This document shows positions 8,199 to 20,033 of a stretch of 64,000 nt of DNA, piece by piece. The translations under genes and the position numbers were made by a program. The notes below the pieces were generated by a model that had not been told where the DNA came from, did no database searches, and saw only the letters and a program-made list of their open reading frames with translations. The stretch is taken from positions 372,001 to 436,000 of the forward strand of contig NZ_SDHY01000003.1 of NCBI RefSeq assembly GCF_004118285.1, written 5' to 3'. This stretch comes from Aquirufa rosea (GTDB lineage: Bacteria > Bacteroidota > Bacteroidia > Cytophagales > Spirosomataceae). The stretch's first letter is position 1. Every line of letters starts with the position of its first letter.

Positions 8199-9719
8199 AT
8201 GTCGATTAAAAAAATTCATTCAGCCTTAATTTCTGTTTATTACAAAGATGGTTTAGCGCCTATCATTCAAAAACTTCACAAAGAAGGAGTCACCTTATAT
8301 TCAACAGGAGGAACTCAGTCTTTTATTGAAGAATTGGGAGTTCCAGTGATTGCGGTAGAGGAATTAACAGGTTATCCATCCATTTTTGGAGGACGAGTAA
8401 AGACCTTACATCCTAAAGTTTTTGGAGGAATTTTATATCGTCGTGATAATGCTTCGGATGTAGAAGTAGCTAGGCAATATGAAATTCCGGCTTTGGATTT
8501 AGTCATGGTGGATTTATATCCATTTGAAGAAACAGTAGCTTCGGGTGCTTCTGATGAAGATATTATAGAAAAAATAGATATAGGTGGTATTTCCTTAATT
8601 CGTGGTGCAGCCAAAAATTTTGCCGATGTACTGATTGTTTCATCTAGAGATCAATATGCTGAGGTATTATCGATGTTTGAAGCAAATGGAGCAGGAACTA
8701 CGTTGGAACAAAGAAGAAGTTTTGCACAGAAGGCATTTGCCGTTTCATCTCATTATGATGGAGCTATTCAACGCTATTTTGCTAGTGAATCAGCTGATTT
8801 AACCCATTTCAAAGCATTACCTGCTCACGGATTGCGCTATGGAGAAAACCCACATCAGCAGGGTAAGTTTTATGGAGATTTAGAGGCATTATTTGATAAG
8901 TTGCATGGTAAAGAGTTGTCATACAATAATTTAGTGGATGTAGATGCTTGTTTATCTTTATTGGATGAATTTGAAGAAACAGCCTTTGTGATCATCAAAC
9001 ACATGAATGCTTGTGGAGTAGCTACAGGAAGTACAGTGAAAGAAGCTTACGATAAAGCCTTGTCTTGCGATCCTGTGTCGGCATTTGGAGGTGTTTTAGC
9101 TACCAATCGTGAAGTAGATAAGGCAGCAGCGGAATCAATCAATCCCTTGTTTTGTGAAATTTTAATAGCTCCATCATTTACAGAGGAGGCGTTAGAGGTA
9201 TTGAAATCCAAAAAGAACCGAATTCTTTTAAAGAGAAATCAGGTGGAATTCCCAAAGGTGATGTTCAAGACATTATTAAATGGTGTGTTAGAACAAGACA
9301 AGGATTTAGTAATGGAGGGAGTAGCGGATTTTAAGCCTGTAACACAGGTAATCCCTTCAGAGGAACAAAAAAGAGCTTTAGCCTTTGCCTTAAAAATTTG
9401 TAAACATACTAAGTCGAATACCATCGTATTGGCTAAGGAAGGTCAATTACTAGCTTCAGGCGTGGGACAAACCTCTCGTGTAGATGCCTTGAAACAAGCA
9501 ATTGAGAAAGCGAAAGAATTTGGTTTTGATTTACAAGGTTCGGTGATGGCCTCAGATGCATTTTTCCCATTCCCTGATTGTGTAGAAATAGCTAGTCAGG
9601 CCGGTGTGGTAGCGGTGACTCAGCCGGGAGGCTCTATCAAAGATCAAGATTCCATCGACTTCTGTAATGCGCATGGTATGGCCATGGTTATGACAGGAAT
9701 TCGCCATTTCAAGCACTAA
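8199..9719 (+). CDS. purH: Bifunctional AICAR formyltransferase / IMP cyclohydrolase
   Basis: 506 residues from the ATG at 8199 (MSIKKIHSALISV), the normal PurH length; an upstream TTG in frame would lie inside the promoter. The N-terminal ~200 residues are the IMP cyclohydrolase (MGS-like) domain (YSTGGTQSF, GRVKTLHPKVFGGIL). The rest is the AICAR transformylase domain (LRYGENPHQ, IIKHMNACGVA, DPVSAFGGV, SDAFFPFPD). It performs the last two steps of IMP synthesis. It is flanked by its own -7 box and a terminator-like hairpin upstream and appears monocistronic. Confidence 0.97.
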   Translation: MSIKKIHSALISVYYKDGLAPIIQKLHKEGVTLYSTGGTQSFIEELGVPVIAVEELTGYPSIFGGRVKTLHPKVFGGILYRRDNASDVEVARQYEIPALDLVMVDLYPFEETVASGASDEDIIEKIDIGGISLIRGAAKNFADVLIVSSRDQYAEVLSMFEANGAGTTLEQRRSFAQKAFAVSSHYDGAIQRYFASESADLTHFKALPAHGLRYGENPHQQGKFYGDLEALFDKLHGKELSYNNLVDVDACLSLLDEFEETAFVIIKHMNACGVATGSTVKEAYDKALSCDPVSAFGGVLATNREVDKAAAESINPLFCEILIAPSFTEEALEVLKSKKNRILLKRNQVEFPKVMFKTLLNGVLEQDKDLVMEGVADFKPVTQVIPSEEQKRALAFALKICKHTKSNTIVLAKEGQLLASGVGQTSRVDALKQAIEKAKEFGFDLQGSVMASDAFFPFPDCVEIASQAGVVAVTQPGGSIKDQDSIDFCNAHGMAMVMTGIRHFKH

Positions 9720-9789
9720 AATTATTGCATTTTTTCCCAAGATTTTTGTTAGCTTTTAAGGGAAAAAATCCTTATTTTTAAAAAATTAA

Positions 9790-11826
<2,037 letters not shown>

Positions 11827-11830
11827 TCGC

Positions 11831-12043
11831 ATGGAGTTTGATTTCAAATCTTACCATATTCGAGCCATTAATGCGTCTGACGAGGCAGAAAAAAAGGCAA
11901 TTAATCAAGAGTTGAAAGACTTTTATGCCAGCCTTGGTGAGGAAGAAAAGAAGGTTTTTAATGCAGAATTGCAGCGTTATTTGCTTCAAGAAGTAGGTCG
12001 TTTAGGGTCAGATTATGAAGCAATTAAAAACTCAAATGCCTAG
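11831..12043 (+). CDS. Small conserved-type hypothetical protein (70 aa)
   Basis: A small soluble protein, rich in Glu/Lys/Ala and predicted helical, with no signal peptide or membrane segment. It begins 4 nt after the gyrB stop and ends 8 nt before ppk1, so it is almost certainly translated as part of that operon. I do not recognise a family. Confidence 0.7.
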   Translation: MEFDFKSYHIRAINASDEAEKKAINQELKDFYASLGEEEKKVFNAELQRYLLQEVGRLGSDYEAIKNSNA

Positions 12044-12051
12044 AGAAAGCA

Positions 12052-14340
12052 ATGGATCATTCAGATAAAGTATCCAAAAATAGCCAAACAAAAGATTCCT
12101 CAACAGGGAATCTTTTGTCATTACTAAAGCCTAAGAATTGGAAGATCAATTTAGTAGCTCCTAGAGATTCTTCTAGGAAGGTGGAGAAAGCAATTCAAAG
12201 GTCAAAGGATATTATAGCTAAGTCTAAATTTATCTCCAGAGATTTATCTTGGTTAAAATTTGATGAGCGTGTATTGGATCAAGCCAGGGATAATCAAAGA
12301 ACCCTGTTTGATCGTCTAAAGTTTTTGGCGATTACTGCCTCCAATTTGGATGAATTTTTTACTATTCGAATCGGCTCTCTTTACAACTACATAGATTTTG
12401 GTAAAGAGCGTACGGATTATTCGGGTTTGAGGGAAGTTCCTTTTAAGCAAACCTTGATTGCCGCCGCACAGGAATTTAGTCAAGAAAAGCACCGCCTATT
12501 TTTAGAGGAGATTTTACCACTTTTTCCTGAAAATGGTTTGATGTTGGCTAGCTTGGATGATCTGAGCGTAGATGAAATGCAAGAGGTAGAGACTTATTTT
12601 CATCGGACTATTTATCCCATGCTTACTCCGATGGTATTTGACCATACCCATACTTTTCCGAGTTTGTTGGCCAAAACCTTGATCTTTGGCGTGGTGACCT
12701 TGGGTACTATGGAGAAGAAATTACATGGGAAGCATAAATCCGATAAGGACAAAAAGATTTCATTTGTGCAGATTCCCCTCAATTTAGCACGTTTTTATGT
12801 TATTGAGCGAGATGATAAAGTGCTTTTTCTGCCGATTGAGCGCTTGATTCGTCACCATCTACAAGTACTTTACCGTAATGTAGAAATCGAGTCTACTACC
12901 TTATTTAGGATTACACGAAATGGGGATTTTGATGTGGTAGAACATGAGGATGCGGAAACAGATTTTGTAGATGAGATAAAAAAGAAGATTAAGGACCGTC
13001 GCTTAGGTCGTGTGACCCGCGTGGAAGTGGAGAAAAATCATTCTGAATTTTTATTGGAAGAAATGTTGAAACGATGGTCATTGGAGAAGTCCGACATTTT
13101 CATCAAACCTTCCATTCTAGATTTTACTGCTTTTTGGCAAATAGTCAAACATCCGGAGTTTAAGGCTAAAATGGCAGTTAACCCACCTGTGGTACCTGCT
13201 TTGGGTTTAAAATCGGTGAAGATTGACGATATATTTGAAACGATGAAGCGAGGGGATATTTTGCTTCATCATCCTTACAATAATTTTGATCCTGTGGTAC
13301 AATTATTGGATCAGGCGGCAGACGATCCTCATGTACTGGCCATTAAAATAACCTTATATCGAATTTCTAAAAACTCTCGAATTTCGCATGCTTTATTAAG
13401 GGCTGCTGAGCAAGGCAAGCACGTGTCTGTACTATTTGAAGTGAAAGCACGATTTGACGAGGAAAATAATATTCGAGAAGCCACTAAACTTCAAAAAGCG
13501 GGCTGCTTTGTGATATATGGTATTCCTGGATTGAAGACGCATACCAAATTATTACAGGTGATTCGTAATGAGGGAAATTATGTGATGAGTTATGCGCATT
13601 TATCCTCTGGGAATTACAATGAAGATACGGCCAAGCTTTATACGGATATAGGTTTGTTAACCACTGACAGTCGTATTACACAAGATATTTCAGAGTTTTT
13701 TAATGTGATTACGGGTCATTCTATGCCCACGCATTATGAGCATTTGATTACTGCACCTAGAGATATGAGGAATCGCTTGTTGGAGATGATTCAAACTGAA
13801 ATGGACAATCATTCCAATGGTTTTCCATCAGGTATTTGTCTTAAAATCAACTCTTTACAAGATACTCAGACCATGGAAAAGTTATATGAGGCTTCTAAGG
13901 TAGGTGTTCCTGTGCTATTGATTGTACGTGGAATCTGCTGTTTGAGACCACAAAGAAAGGGTTTGTCGGAGAATATTTACATTAAGTCCATTGTTGGTAA
14001 TTATTTAGAACATACCCGTATCTATTATTTCCACAATGCCGGTGAGCCTAAAGTATATGGTGGATCGGCAGATGTGATGGTGCGTAGTTTTGACCGCCGA
14101 ATAGAGTCATTATTTGAATTGGTTAATCCAAGGGCAAAAAATATGGCCACCACGATTTTATTGTGGAATTTAAGAGATACCGTAAATTCTTATGAAATGC
14201 AAGAGGATGGCTCATACTGGAAAGTAGAAAGCAATGAGCCTTTTAATATTCATCAGGCCTTTTATGAAATAAAAGAGGAAGATTTGGTCAGTCAATTGCC
14301 ATTTGATCAATTTACCGTTACTTTAGAAGAAGAAAAATAA
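12052..14340 (+). CDS. ppk1: Polyphosphate kinase 1
   Basis: 762 residues with a ~58-residue N-terminal extension before the conserved FISRDLSWLKFDERVLDQA. The phosphorylated His is His497 (GLKTHTK) and the second essential His is His654 (YLEHTRIYYFHN). Their spacing of 157 equals that of E. coli His435/His592. HHPYNNFDPV and SSGNYNEDTAKLYTDIG are also family blocks. The enzyme reversibly makes polyphosphate from ATP. It is cytoplasmic or membrane-associated and transcribed with gyrB and dnaG. Confidence 0.96.
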   Translation: MDHSDKVSKNSQTKDSSTGNLLSLLKPKNWKINLVAPRDSSRKVEKAIQRSKDIIAKSKFISRDLSWLKFDERVLDQARDNQRTLFDRLKFLAITASNLDEFFTIRIGSLYNYIDFGKERTDYSGLREVPFKQTLIAAAQEFSQEKHRLFLEEILPLFPENGLMLASLDDLSVDEMQEVETYFHRTIYPMLTPMVFDHTHTFPSLLAKTLIFGVVTLGTMEKKLHGKHKSDKDKKISFVQIPLNLARFYVIERDDKVLFLPIERLIRHHLQVLYRNVEIESTTLFRITRNGDFDVVEHEDAETDFVDEIKKKIKDRRLGRVTRVEVEKNHSEFLLEEMLKRWSLEKSDIFIKPSILDFTAFWQIVKHPEFKAKMAVNPPVVPALGLKSVKIDDIFETMKRGDILLHHPYNNFDPVVQLLDQAADDPHVLAIKITLYRISKNSRISHALLRAAEQGKHVSVLFEVKARFDEENNIREATKLQKAGCFVIYGIPGLKTHTKLLQVIRNEGNYVMSYAHLSSGNYNEDTAKLYTDIGLLTTDSRITQDISEFFNVITGHSMPTHYEHLITAPRDMRNRLLEMIQTEMDNHSNGFPSGICLKINSLQDTQTMEKLYEASKVGVPVLLIVRGICCLRPQRKGLSENIYIKSIVGNYLEHTRIYYFHNAGEPKVYGGSADVMVRSFDRRIESLFELVNPRAKNMATTILLWNLRDTVNSYEMQEDGSYWKVESNEPFNIHQAFYEIKEEDLVSQLPFDQFTVTLEEEK

Positions 14341-14368
14341 GCAATCACACACATCAATATACTATTTT

Positions 14369-15607
14369 ATGGAAAGATTTACGGGCTTATTGGGTATCGT
14401 ATTAATTCTGGGAGTTTCATTTTTAATGTCCAATAACCGCAAGGCGATTAACTACCGTACGGTAGGAGTGGGTTTGCTATTACAAATATTTTTGGCCGTT
14501 TTTATCTTGAAAACTGATACTGGCCAGGCCATTTTTCAATGGTTAGGAGATTCGATCAATACCCTTTTAGGGCAGGCAGATAAAGGGGCTCAATTTGTGT
14601 TTGGGTCCTTGGTGAATAGGGATTTGATGTCTCGCGCATTTGGTACAGGTAATGACTATATCTTCTTTTTCAAGGTAGTTCCTACCATCATTTTTGTGGC
14701 CGTATTGGTGAATATGTTTTATCATTTGGGCATTTTACAAAGGGTTGTAGCTGCTATTGGTAAAGTGGTGCATTGGTTAATGGGAGTTAGTGGTGCGGAG
14801 GCTTTGTCCAACGTGGCTTCAACTTTTGTTGGTCAAGTGGAGGCTCAAATCATGATAAAGCCTTATTTGAAAAATATGACCAACAGTGAGTTGATGGCAT
14901 CTATGACTGGAAGTTTTGCATGTATTGCCGGTGGAGTGATGGCGGTATATATTTCCTTGGGCGTTCCTGCGGCCTATTTATTGGCAGCGAGTTTGATGGC
15001 TGCTCCTGGGGCCTTGGTGATTTCAAAAATCATTTTTCCAGAGACGGAGAAGTCGGAAACAGAGGGTGCGGTAAAATTAGAAAAACAAAAATCTCATGCT
15101 AATTTGGTGGATGCTGTAGCGGCAGGAGCCAGTGAAGGATTGAAAGTGGGATTGAATGTCATAGCCATGTTAATTGGTTTTATTGCTTTAATTGCCTTGG
15201 TGGATTTAGGCTTAGGGCATTTGGGTAGCTGGATTGGCATGCCTGAATTATCTATGAATTTATTATTGGGGAAATTATTTTCTGTATTTGCTTTCGCTAT
15301 GGGTGTTCCCTCTGCGGATATTGAGGTGGCCGGAGCATTGATGGGAAAGAAGATGGTGGTGAATGAGTTTGTGGCTTATTTGGATATGATGAAAGTGAAA
15401 GATACTTTAAATCCCAAAACCATTGCCATTACCAGCTTTGCCTTGTGTGGTTTTGCTAATTTCAGTTCTGTGGCCATTCAAATAGGAGGAATTGGCGAAT
15501 TAGCCCCATCTCGTAGAAGCGATTTAGCTAAATTAGGCTTTAAGGCATTGATTGCTGGGACATTGGCTAGTTATTTATCGGCTACCTTAGCGGGATTATT
15601 ATTGTAG
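14369..15607 (+). CDS. CNT-family (NupC-like) nucleoside transporter
   Basis: A 412-residue inner-membrane protein with about 10 hydrophobic segments. Concentrative nucleoside transporter signatures are visible: GVSGAEALSNVASTFVGQVEA, SFACIAGGVMAVYISLG, AASLMAAPGALVISK and the C-terminal FANFSSVAIQIGGIG followed by LAPSRRSDLAKLG. It should import nucleosides with cation symport. It lies 28 nt after ppk1 and 4 nt before dnaG, so it is in the same operon, a plausible link to nucleotide supply. Confidence 0.9.
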   Translation: MERFTGLLGIVLILGVSFLMSNNRKAINYRTVGVGLLLQIFLAVFILKTDTGQAIFQWLGDSINTLLGQADKGAQFVFGSLVNRDLMSRAFGTGNDYIFFFKVVPTIIFVAVLVNMFYHLGILQRVVAAIGKVVHWLMGVSGAEALSNVASTFVGQVEAQIMIKPYLKNMTNSELMASMTGSFACIAGGVMAVYISLGVPAAYLLAASLMAAPGALVISKIIFPETEKSETEGAVKLEKQKSHANLVDAVAAGASEGLKVGLNVIAMLIGFIALIALVDLGLGHLGSWIGMPELSMNLLLGKLFSVFAFAMGVPSADIEVAGALMGKKMVVNEFVAYLDMMKVKDTLNPKTIAITSFALCGFANFSSVAIQIGGIGELAPSRRSDLAKLGFKALIAGTLASYLSATLAGLLL

Positions 15608-15611
15608 AGGT

Positions 15612-17576
15612 ATGCGCATTGATCCCGAAACCGTCGAACGAATCAAACAGGCGGCCGCTGTGGCCGAGGTGGTAGGGGATTATGTAACGGTCAAAAAGAA
15701 AGGCGCCAATTATTGGGCATGCTGTCCATTCCATGGAGAGAAGACTCCTTCTTTTTCAATTTCACCAAGTAAAGGAATTTATAAATGTTTTGGTTGTGGT
15801 AAAGCGGGAGATTCAGTTCGCTTTATTATGGATATTGAGGGCTTGGGCTACGGAGAGGCTTTGAGGCATTTAGCCAAAAAGTATGGCATTGAAATTCAGG
15901 AAGAAGAATTGAGTGATGATCAGATCATTCGCCAAAATGAGCGGGAAAGTCTATTGATTATCCTTGAGTATGCCAAAGCGTTTTTCAAGAAACAATTGCT
16001 GGAAAGTCCGGAGGGACAGTCCATTGCCATTCCTTATTTTAAAGAGCGAGGTTTTTCCGATGCGACTATTCAAGCCTTTGATTTAGGTTACAGTCCTGAA
16101 GGTTGGGATGTATTTTATAAAGCGGCTTTAAAACAAGGTTTTAGCCAAGAGATTATTGAGAAAGCGGGTTTGGTGACTCAAAAGAATGAGGAAGGGAAGG
16201 TCTATGATCGTTTTCGTAATCGGGTCATTTTCCCCATTCATAGCGTTGCCGGTAAGGTCATTGCCTTTGGGGCACGTATTTTAAAGTCTGATAATAAAAA
16301 CCAAGCTAAATATTTAAATTCTCCTGAGACTGAGGTTTACCATAAGTCGGCAAGTCTATACGGAATATCCCAAGCTAAAAACGAAATCCGGGCCAAGGAT
16401 ATTTGTTATTTAGTGGAAGGATATACCGATGTGATTTCCTTGCATCAAGCAGGAATTAAAAATGTGGTGGCCTCATCTGGTACATCTTTGACCACGGAGC
16501 AAATTCGCCTAATTGGTCGATTTACTCAACATATTACGGTATTATATGATGGAGATTCCGCTGGAATCAAAGCCGCCCTGCGTGGGATGGATCTGATTTT
16601 AGAGGAGGGATTGCAGGTAAATTTGGTGGTTTTCCCGGATGGGCAGGATCCTGATAGTTATGTCAGGAAAGTGGGTTACGAAGAATTTTTAGCTTATATC
16701 AAATCCGAATCAAAAGATGTTATTTCTTTTCAAGCTAACTTATTTTTAAAAGAAGCAGGAGATGATCCTTTTAAAAGGGCGGAATTGATTAAGGAAATGG
16801 TTCAAAGTATTTCCAAAATTCCAGATGCCATTCAAAGGAGTTTATTTGTTCAAAAGACTGCATCTTTGATGCGATTGGATGAAGATATCTTGCTTGCGGA
16901 ATTAAATAAGATTCATTTAAAAAATCTAAAGCAAAAAGGGGGAGGAATGTCGAATGTTCCAGATTCGATTCCTCCACAACAATGGCAAGAGATTCAAGAT
17001 ATCATTGAGCCAAGTAGTCAGGTCACAAAAGAGAGTCCTACTAATTTAGCTTATTTCCAAGAGTCAGAATGCATTCGTTTGTTGATGAATTTTGGACATT
17101 TAGAGATTAGTCCTAGTAAGGCGCCAGGTCTAACTTTGATGCAATATTTAATAGAGGAGTTAGAGGGGACACATTTTCAAACACCACTTTTTGAGGAGAT
17201 ATTAGAAATCTGTAAAGCTGAGTTTAGTCAGCAGCGTTTTCCTGCACCTGAATTTTATTTACATCACCATAATGAGGAGATTCAAAGATTTGCCATTGAT
17301 ATGATGGCAGATAAACATAGTTTATCAGACGTTTGGAAAGACAAACATGACATCCGCGTTAGACAAGAGGAAGAGATGTTGGAGGATTTGGCATTTAAGA
17401 ATGTATTACGTTTGAGGAAGGTATATAATGATCAACATTTGCAAGAGACTTTACAGAAAATGGAAAGCTTTCAGGGTGATGCTGATGCCATGAATGCTCT
17501 TTTATTGGATTTTATTCATTACAAAGAGATTCAAAAGAATATCTCTCAAGAATTGGGTACGGTCATTGAAAAATAA
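15612..17576 (+). CDS. dnaG: DNA primase
   Basis: 654 residues. The N-terminal CHC2 zinc finger has Cys38, His41, Cys59 and Cys62. The TOPRIM catalytic core has Glu269 (LVEGYTDV) and Asp313/Asp315 (YDGDSAG). The C-terminal ~200 residues are the helicase-binding region. It makes RNA primers at the replication fork. It starts 4 nt after the transporter gene and is the last gene of the gyrB run, ending before a set of strong palindromes. Confidence 0.95.
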   Translation: MRIDPETVERIKQAAAVAEVVGDYVTVKKKGANYWACCPFHGEKTPSFSISPSKGIYKCFGCGKAGDSVRFIMDIEGLGYGEALRHLAKKYGIEIQEEELSDDQIIRQNERESLLIILEYAKAFFKKQLLESPEGQSIAIPYFKERGFSDATIQAFDLGYSPEGWDVFYKAALKQGFSQEIIEKAGLVTQKNEEGKVYDRFRNRVIFPIHSVAGKVIAFGARILKSDNKNQAKYLNSPETEVYHKSASLYGISQAKNEIRAKDICYLVEGYTDVISLHQAGIKNVVASSGTSLTTEQIRLIGRFTQHITVLYDGDSAGIKAALRGMDLILEEGLQVNLVVFPDGQDPDSYVRKVGYEEFLAYIKSESKDVISFQANLFLKEAGDDPFKRAELIKEMVQSISKIPDAIQRSLFVQKTASLMRLDEDILLAELNKIHLKNLKQKGGGMSNVPDSIPPQQWQEIQDIIEPSSQVTKESPTNLAYFQESECIRLLMNFGHLEISPSKAPGLTLMQYLIEELEGTHFQTPLFEEILEICKAEFSQQRFPAPEFYLHHHNEEIQRFAIDMMADKHSLSDVWKDKHDIRVRQEEEMLEDLAFKNVLRLRKVYNDQHLQETLQKMESFQGDADAMNALLLDFIHYKEIQKNISQELGTVIEK

Positions 17577-17589
17577 CTGTTTTTCCCTT

Positions 17590-17622
17590 AAGGCTGTTAG
17601 CGTTTCAAACGCTGACAGCCTT
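17590..17622. repeat. 33-nt intergenic palindrome, copy A
   Basis: A near-perfect hairpin right after dnaG: arms 17590-17604 and 17608-17622 around a TCA-like tip, with one mismatch-type pair. Its layout matches copy B at 17749-17781. It probably also acts as a transcript end for dnaG, although no strong T run follows. Confidence 0.85.
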
Positions 17623-17665
17623 GCTAAAGCTAGGGAATTTTTGTCAAAAAAGATTTTTTTGAATT

Positions 17666-17685
17666 GATTACTTGAGGAAGTAATC
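17666..17685. repeat. Short inverted repeat between the two 33-nt palindromes
   Basis: GATTACTT (17666-17673) and AAGTAATC (17678-17685) form an 8-bp stem with a GAGG loop. A few more pairs can form outward. Confidence 0.7.
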
Positions 17686-17737
17686 AGTTAATTGGTAATT
17701 CTTGGAATACGGCAATTTTATTCCATTTAAAAACGTT

Positions 17738-17805
17738 CATGCTTTTACAACGCTGTCAAGGTTTGAAACCTTAACAGCGTTAAGCAAAAAGCTGGTAAAA
17801 GCATG
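17738..17805. repeat. Nested inverted repeat containing 33-nt palindrome copy B
   Basis: The outer arms CATGCTTTTAC (17738-17748) and GTAAAAGCATG (17795-17805) are a perfect 11-bp pair. Inside lies palindrome copy B (17749-17781). The whole could fold as a long stem with a side hairpin. It lies just beyond the stop codon of the minus-strand isomerase gene, so it may end that transcript. Confidence 0.8.
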
Positions 17806-17819
17806 AAAGGCTTATATCC

Positions 17820-18872
17820 CTATAATCCTAATACACGTTTATTAAACTCTTCGTCGGCGCCACCACCTGCGAAATCATCAAATACCTTTTCGGTAGCTTT
17901 AATGATGTGGTTAGCAATAAATGGAGCTCCTTCTGTAGCTCCCTGTACAGGATCCTTGATACAGCATTCCCATTCTAAAACAGCCCAACCTTGATATCCG
18001 TATTGAGTTAATTTCGAGAAAATACTTTTGAAATCCACTTGGCCATCTCCCAAAGAACGGAATCTTCCAGCCCGGTTTACCCAAGATTGATAACCGCCAT
18101 ATACCCCTTGTTTGCCTGTTGGATTAAACTCCGCATCCTTCACATGGAACATCTTGATGCGCTCATGGTAGAAGTCAATGTATTGTTTGTAATCCAATGC
18201 CTGTAAAACGAAGTGCGATGGATCATATAGTAAGTTAGCTCTTTTATGTCCTTTGACAGCCTCTAAAAACATCTCGTAGGAAATGCCATCATGTAAGTCC
18301 TCCCCCGGGTGAATCTCATAGCAAAGATCTACACCGCATTCATCAAATTTGTTTAGAATAGGAGTCCAGCGACGAGCCAATTCAGCAAAGCCTTGTTCTA
18401 CTAGTCCAGCGGGACGTTGTGGCCATGGATAAACGGTATGCCACATCAATGCCCCAGAGAAAGTAGCATGAGCGTTCAAACCTAAATTTTCGGATGCCTT
18501 GGCGGCATACATCAGTTGTTGTACAGCCCATTCCGTTCTGGCTTTAGGGTTTCCTTTGACAGAATCTGGTGCAAATCCGTCGAACATGATGTCATAGGCT
18601 GGATTAACCGCCACTAATTGTCCTTGTAGGTGAGTAGAAAGTTCAGTGATCTCTAAACCCTTCGCAGCCAATTTCCCTTTTAATTCGTCGCAATAAGTTT
18701 TAGACTCAGCTGCTTTTTGCAGATCGATGCAGCGAGAATCCCAAGAAGGAATTTGTACCCCTTTGTAGCCTAAACCTGCGGCCCAGGTGGTAATACCGTC
18801 TAATGTATTAAATGGTGCCACATCACCCATAAATTGGGCTAAAAATATGGCAGGTCCTTTGATGGTTTGCAT
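17820..18872 (-). CDS. Sugar phosphate isomerase/epimerase (xylose isomerase-like TIM barrel)
   Basis: A 350-residue AP-endonuclease-2-type TIM barrel without a signal peptide. Metal-binding style motifs are CYEIHPGED, LLYDPSHFVLQ, MFHVKDAEF and a C-terminal VLEWECC. Proteins of this group are found beside Gfo/Idh/MocA oxidoreductases and act as sugar isomerases, epimerases or 3-keto-glycoside lyases/hydratases. It is the last gene of a minus-strand operon, 4 nt after the preceding oxidoreductase gene. The precise reaction is not known from sequence. Confidence 0.85.
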   Translation of the reverse strand: MQTIKGPAIFLAQFMGDVAPFNTLDGITTWAAGLGYKGVQIPSWDSRCIDLQKAAESKTYCDELKGKLAAKGLEITELSTHLQGQLVAVNPAYDIMFDGFAPDSVKGNPKARTEWAVQQLMYAAKASENLGLNAHATFSGALMWHTVYPWPQRPAGLVEQGFAELARRWTPILNKFDECGVDLCYEIHPGEDLHDGISYEMFLEAVKGHKRANLLYDPSHFVLQALDYKQYIDFYHERIKMFHVKDAEFNPTGKQGVYGGYQSWVNRAGRFRSLGDGQVDFKSIFSKLTQYGYQGWAVLEWECCIKDPVQGATEGAPFIANHIIKATEKVFDDFAGGGADEEFNKRVLGL

Positions 18873-18876
18873 ATTA

Positions 18877-20022
18877 TTAAATTTTAACCCACGCTTGTTT
18901 GCGGGTACTTTCTAGAATTTTTTCACAAATTAATAATTCACGGTATCCATCCGCAAAAGTGGGATAGCTTGGCTTTTCTGGCTGTTTCCCTTGCTCGATG
19001 GCAGCATATACCTCTTTGAACAATTGTTTAGATGTATCTGGGAATCCTTCATTATGGCCTCCTGGGAATGTCATGATAGCTGATGCCTCAGGATAAGCTA
19101 ATGATGGGTCACGCATCAATACTTGGTTTGCCTGATCTCTGTTTCCTAACCAAAGTTCATTTGGTGCCTCTGAGTTCCAGGCAAAAGTTTTCTTGGATCC
19201 AGAAATTTCTAATTTCAATTGGTTTTTACGTCCTGCCGAAACTTGAGAAACGGTGATGGATCCACGGTTACCATTGTCGAAACGTAATAAAACGTTAGCA
19301 TGATCCTCCGTAGTAATATTCACATCCGCATAATCTTCTGGCTGAAGCATTTTACCCGAATAAGTTTCAATAGCTTTCAAAGGCTTCTTACGTGTAGGGT
19401 GTACCGTATTGAAATCCGCCATTACTTCCACCGTTTTTAGACCTGTCACATATTCAATGATGTCCATTAAATGGGATCCAATATCAGCAATAGCTCTGGA
19501 ATCTCCTGATTTATCTGGTTCTAAACGCCAGTTATAGTCTGTTTCATAAAATAACCAATCTTGCAAATATGATCCGATGATGGAATAAACATCTCCCAAG
19601 TCACCTTTCTCCCGCATGGTTTTCATTTGGCGAACCAATGGGTAGTAGCGAAGGTTAAAGTGTACCGCGTTTACTTTACCTGATTTAGCAGCCAATTCCA
19701 CTAATTCTTCTGCCTCAGCAAGGTCTTTGGCCAATGGTTTCTCACAAACCACGTGCTTGCCAGCTAATAAAGCGGCTTTTGATTGGGAATAGTGAAGGAA
19801 GTTGGGCGTACAAATGTGTACGCATTCGATATCATCCTGTTTCATTAGCTCATCGAAAGTATACCAACGAGCGATTCCCAATTGTTTTGCCTTGGCCTCT
19901 GCCAATTCAATGCTAACCTCACATAATGCAGCCACTTCTACATTTGGCAATCGTCTCAATGCTTCAATGTGCGCAGGTCCAATAAAACCTGTTCCCACGA
20001 TTCCAACTTTAATTTTTGTCAT
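18877..20022 (-). CDS. Gfo/Idh/MocA family oxidoreductase (EKP type)
   Basis: 381 residues. The N-terminal Rossmann fold shows GTGFIGPAH (10-18) and the family signature EKP at 94-96 (CEKPLAKD), where Lys95 is the usual catalytic Lys. The C-terminal sheet domain carries substrate motifs (RLEPDKSGDSRAIADIGSH). It has no Tat or Sec signal, so it is cytoplasmic. It is the middle gene of a three-gene operon (gaps 11 and 4 nt). Family members oxidise or reduce sugars with bound or free NAD(P). Confidence 0.92.
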   Translation of the reverse strand: MTKIKVGIVGTGFIGPAHIEALRRLPNVEVAALCEVSIELAEAKAKQLGIARWYTFDELMKQDDIECVHICTPNFLHYSQSKAALLAGKHVVCEKPLAKDLAEAEELVELAAKSGKVNAVHFNLRYYPLVRQMKTMREKGDLGDVYSIIGSYLQDWLFYETDYNWRLEPDKSGDSRAIADIGSHLMDIIEYVTGLKTVEVMADFNTVHPTRKKPLKAIETYSGKMLQPEDYADVNITTEDHANVLLRFDNGNRGSITVSQVSAGRKNQLKLEISGSKKTFAWNSEAPNELWLGNRDQANQVLMRDPSLAYPEASAIMTFPGGHNEGFPDTSKQLFKEVYAAIEQGKQPEKPSYPTFADGYRELLICEKILESTRKQAWVKI

Positions 20023-20033
20023 GATTTTGTAAA

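Noticed and set aside
9756-9779. AAGGG/TCCTT hairpin with T's between purH and gyrB
   Set aside because: Five pairs including a G-U and an A-rich loop; could be a weak terminator, but support is too thin.
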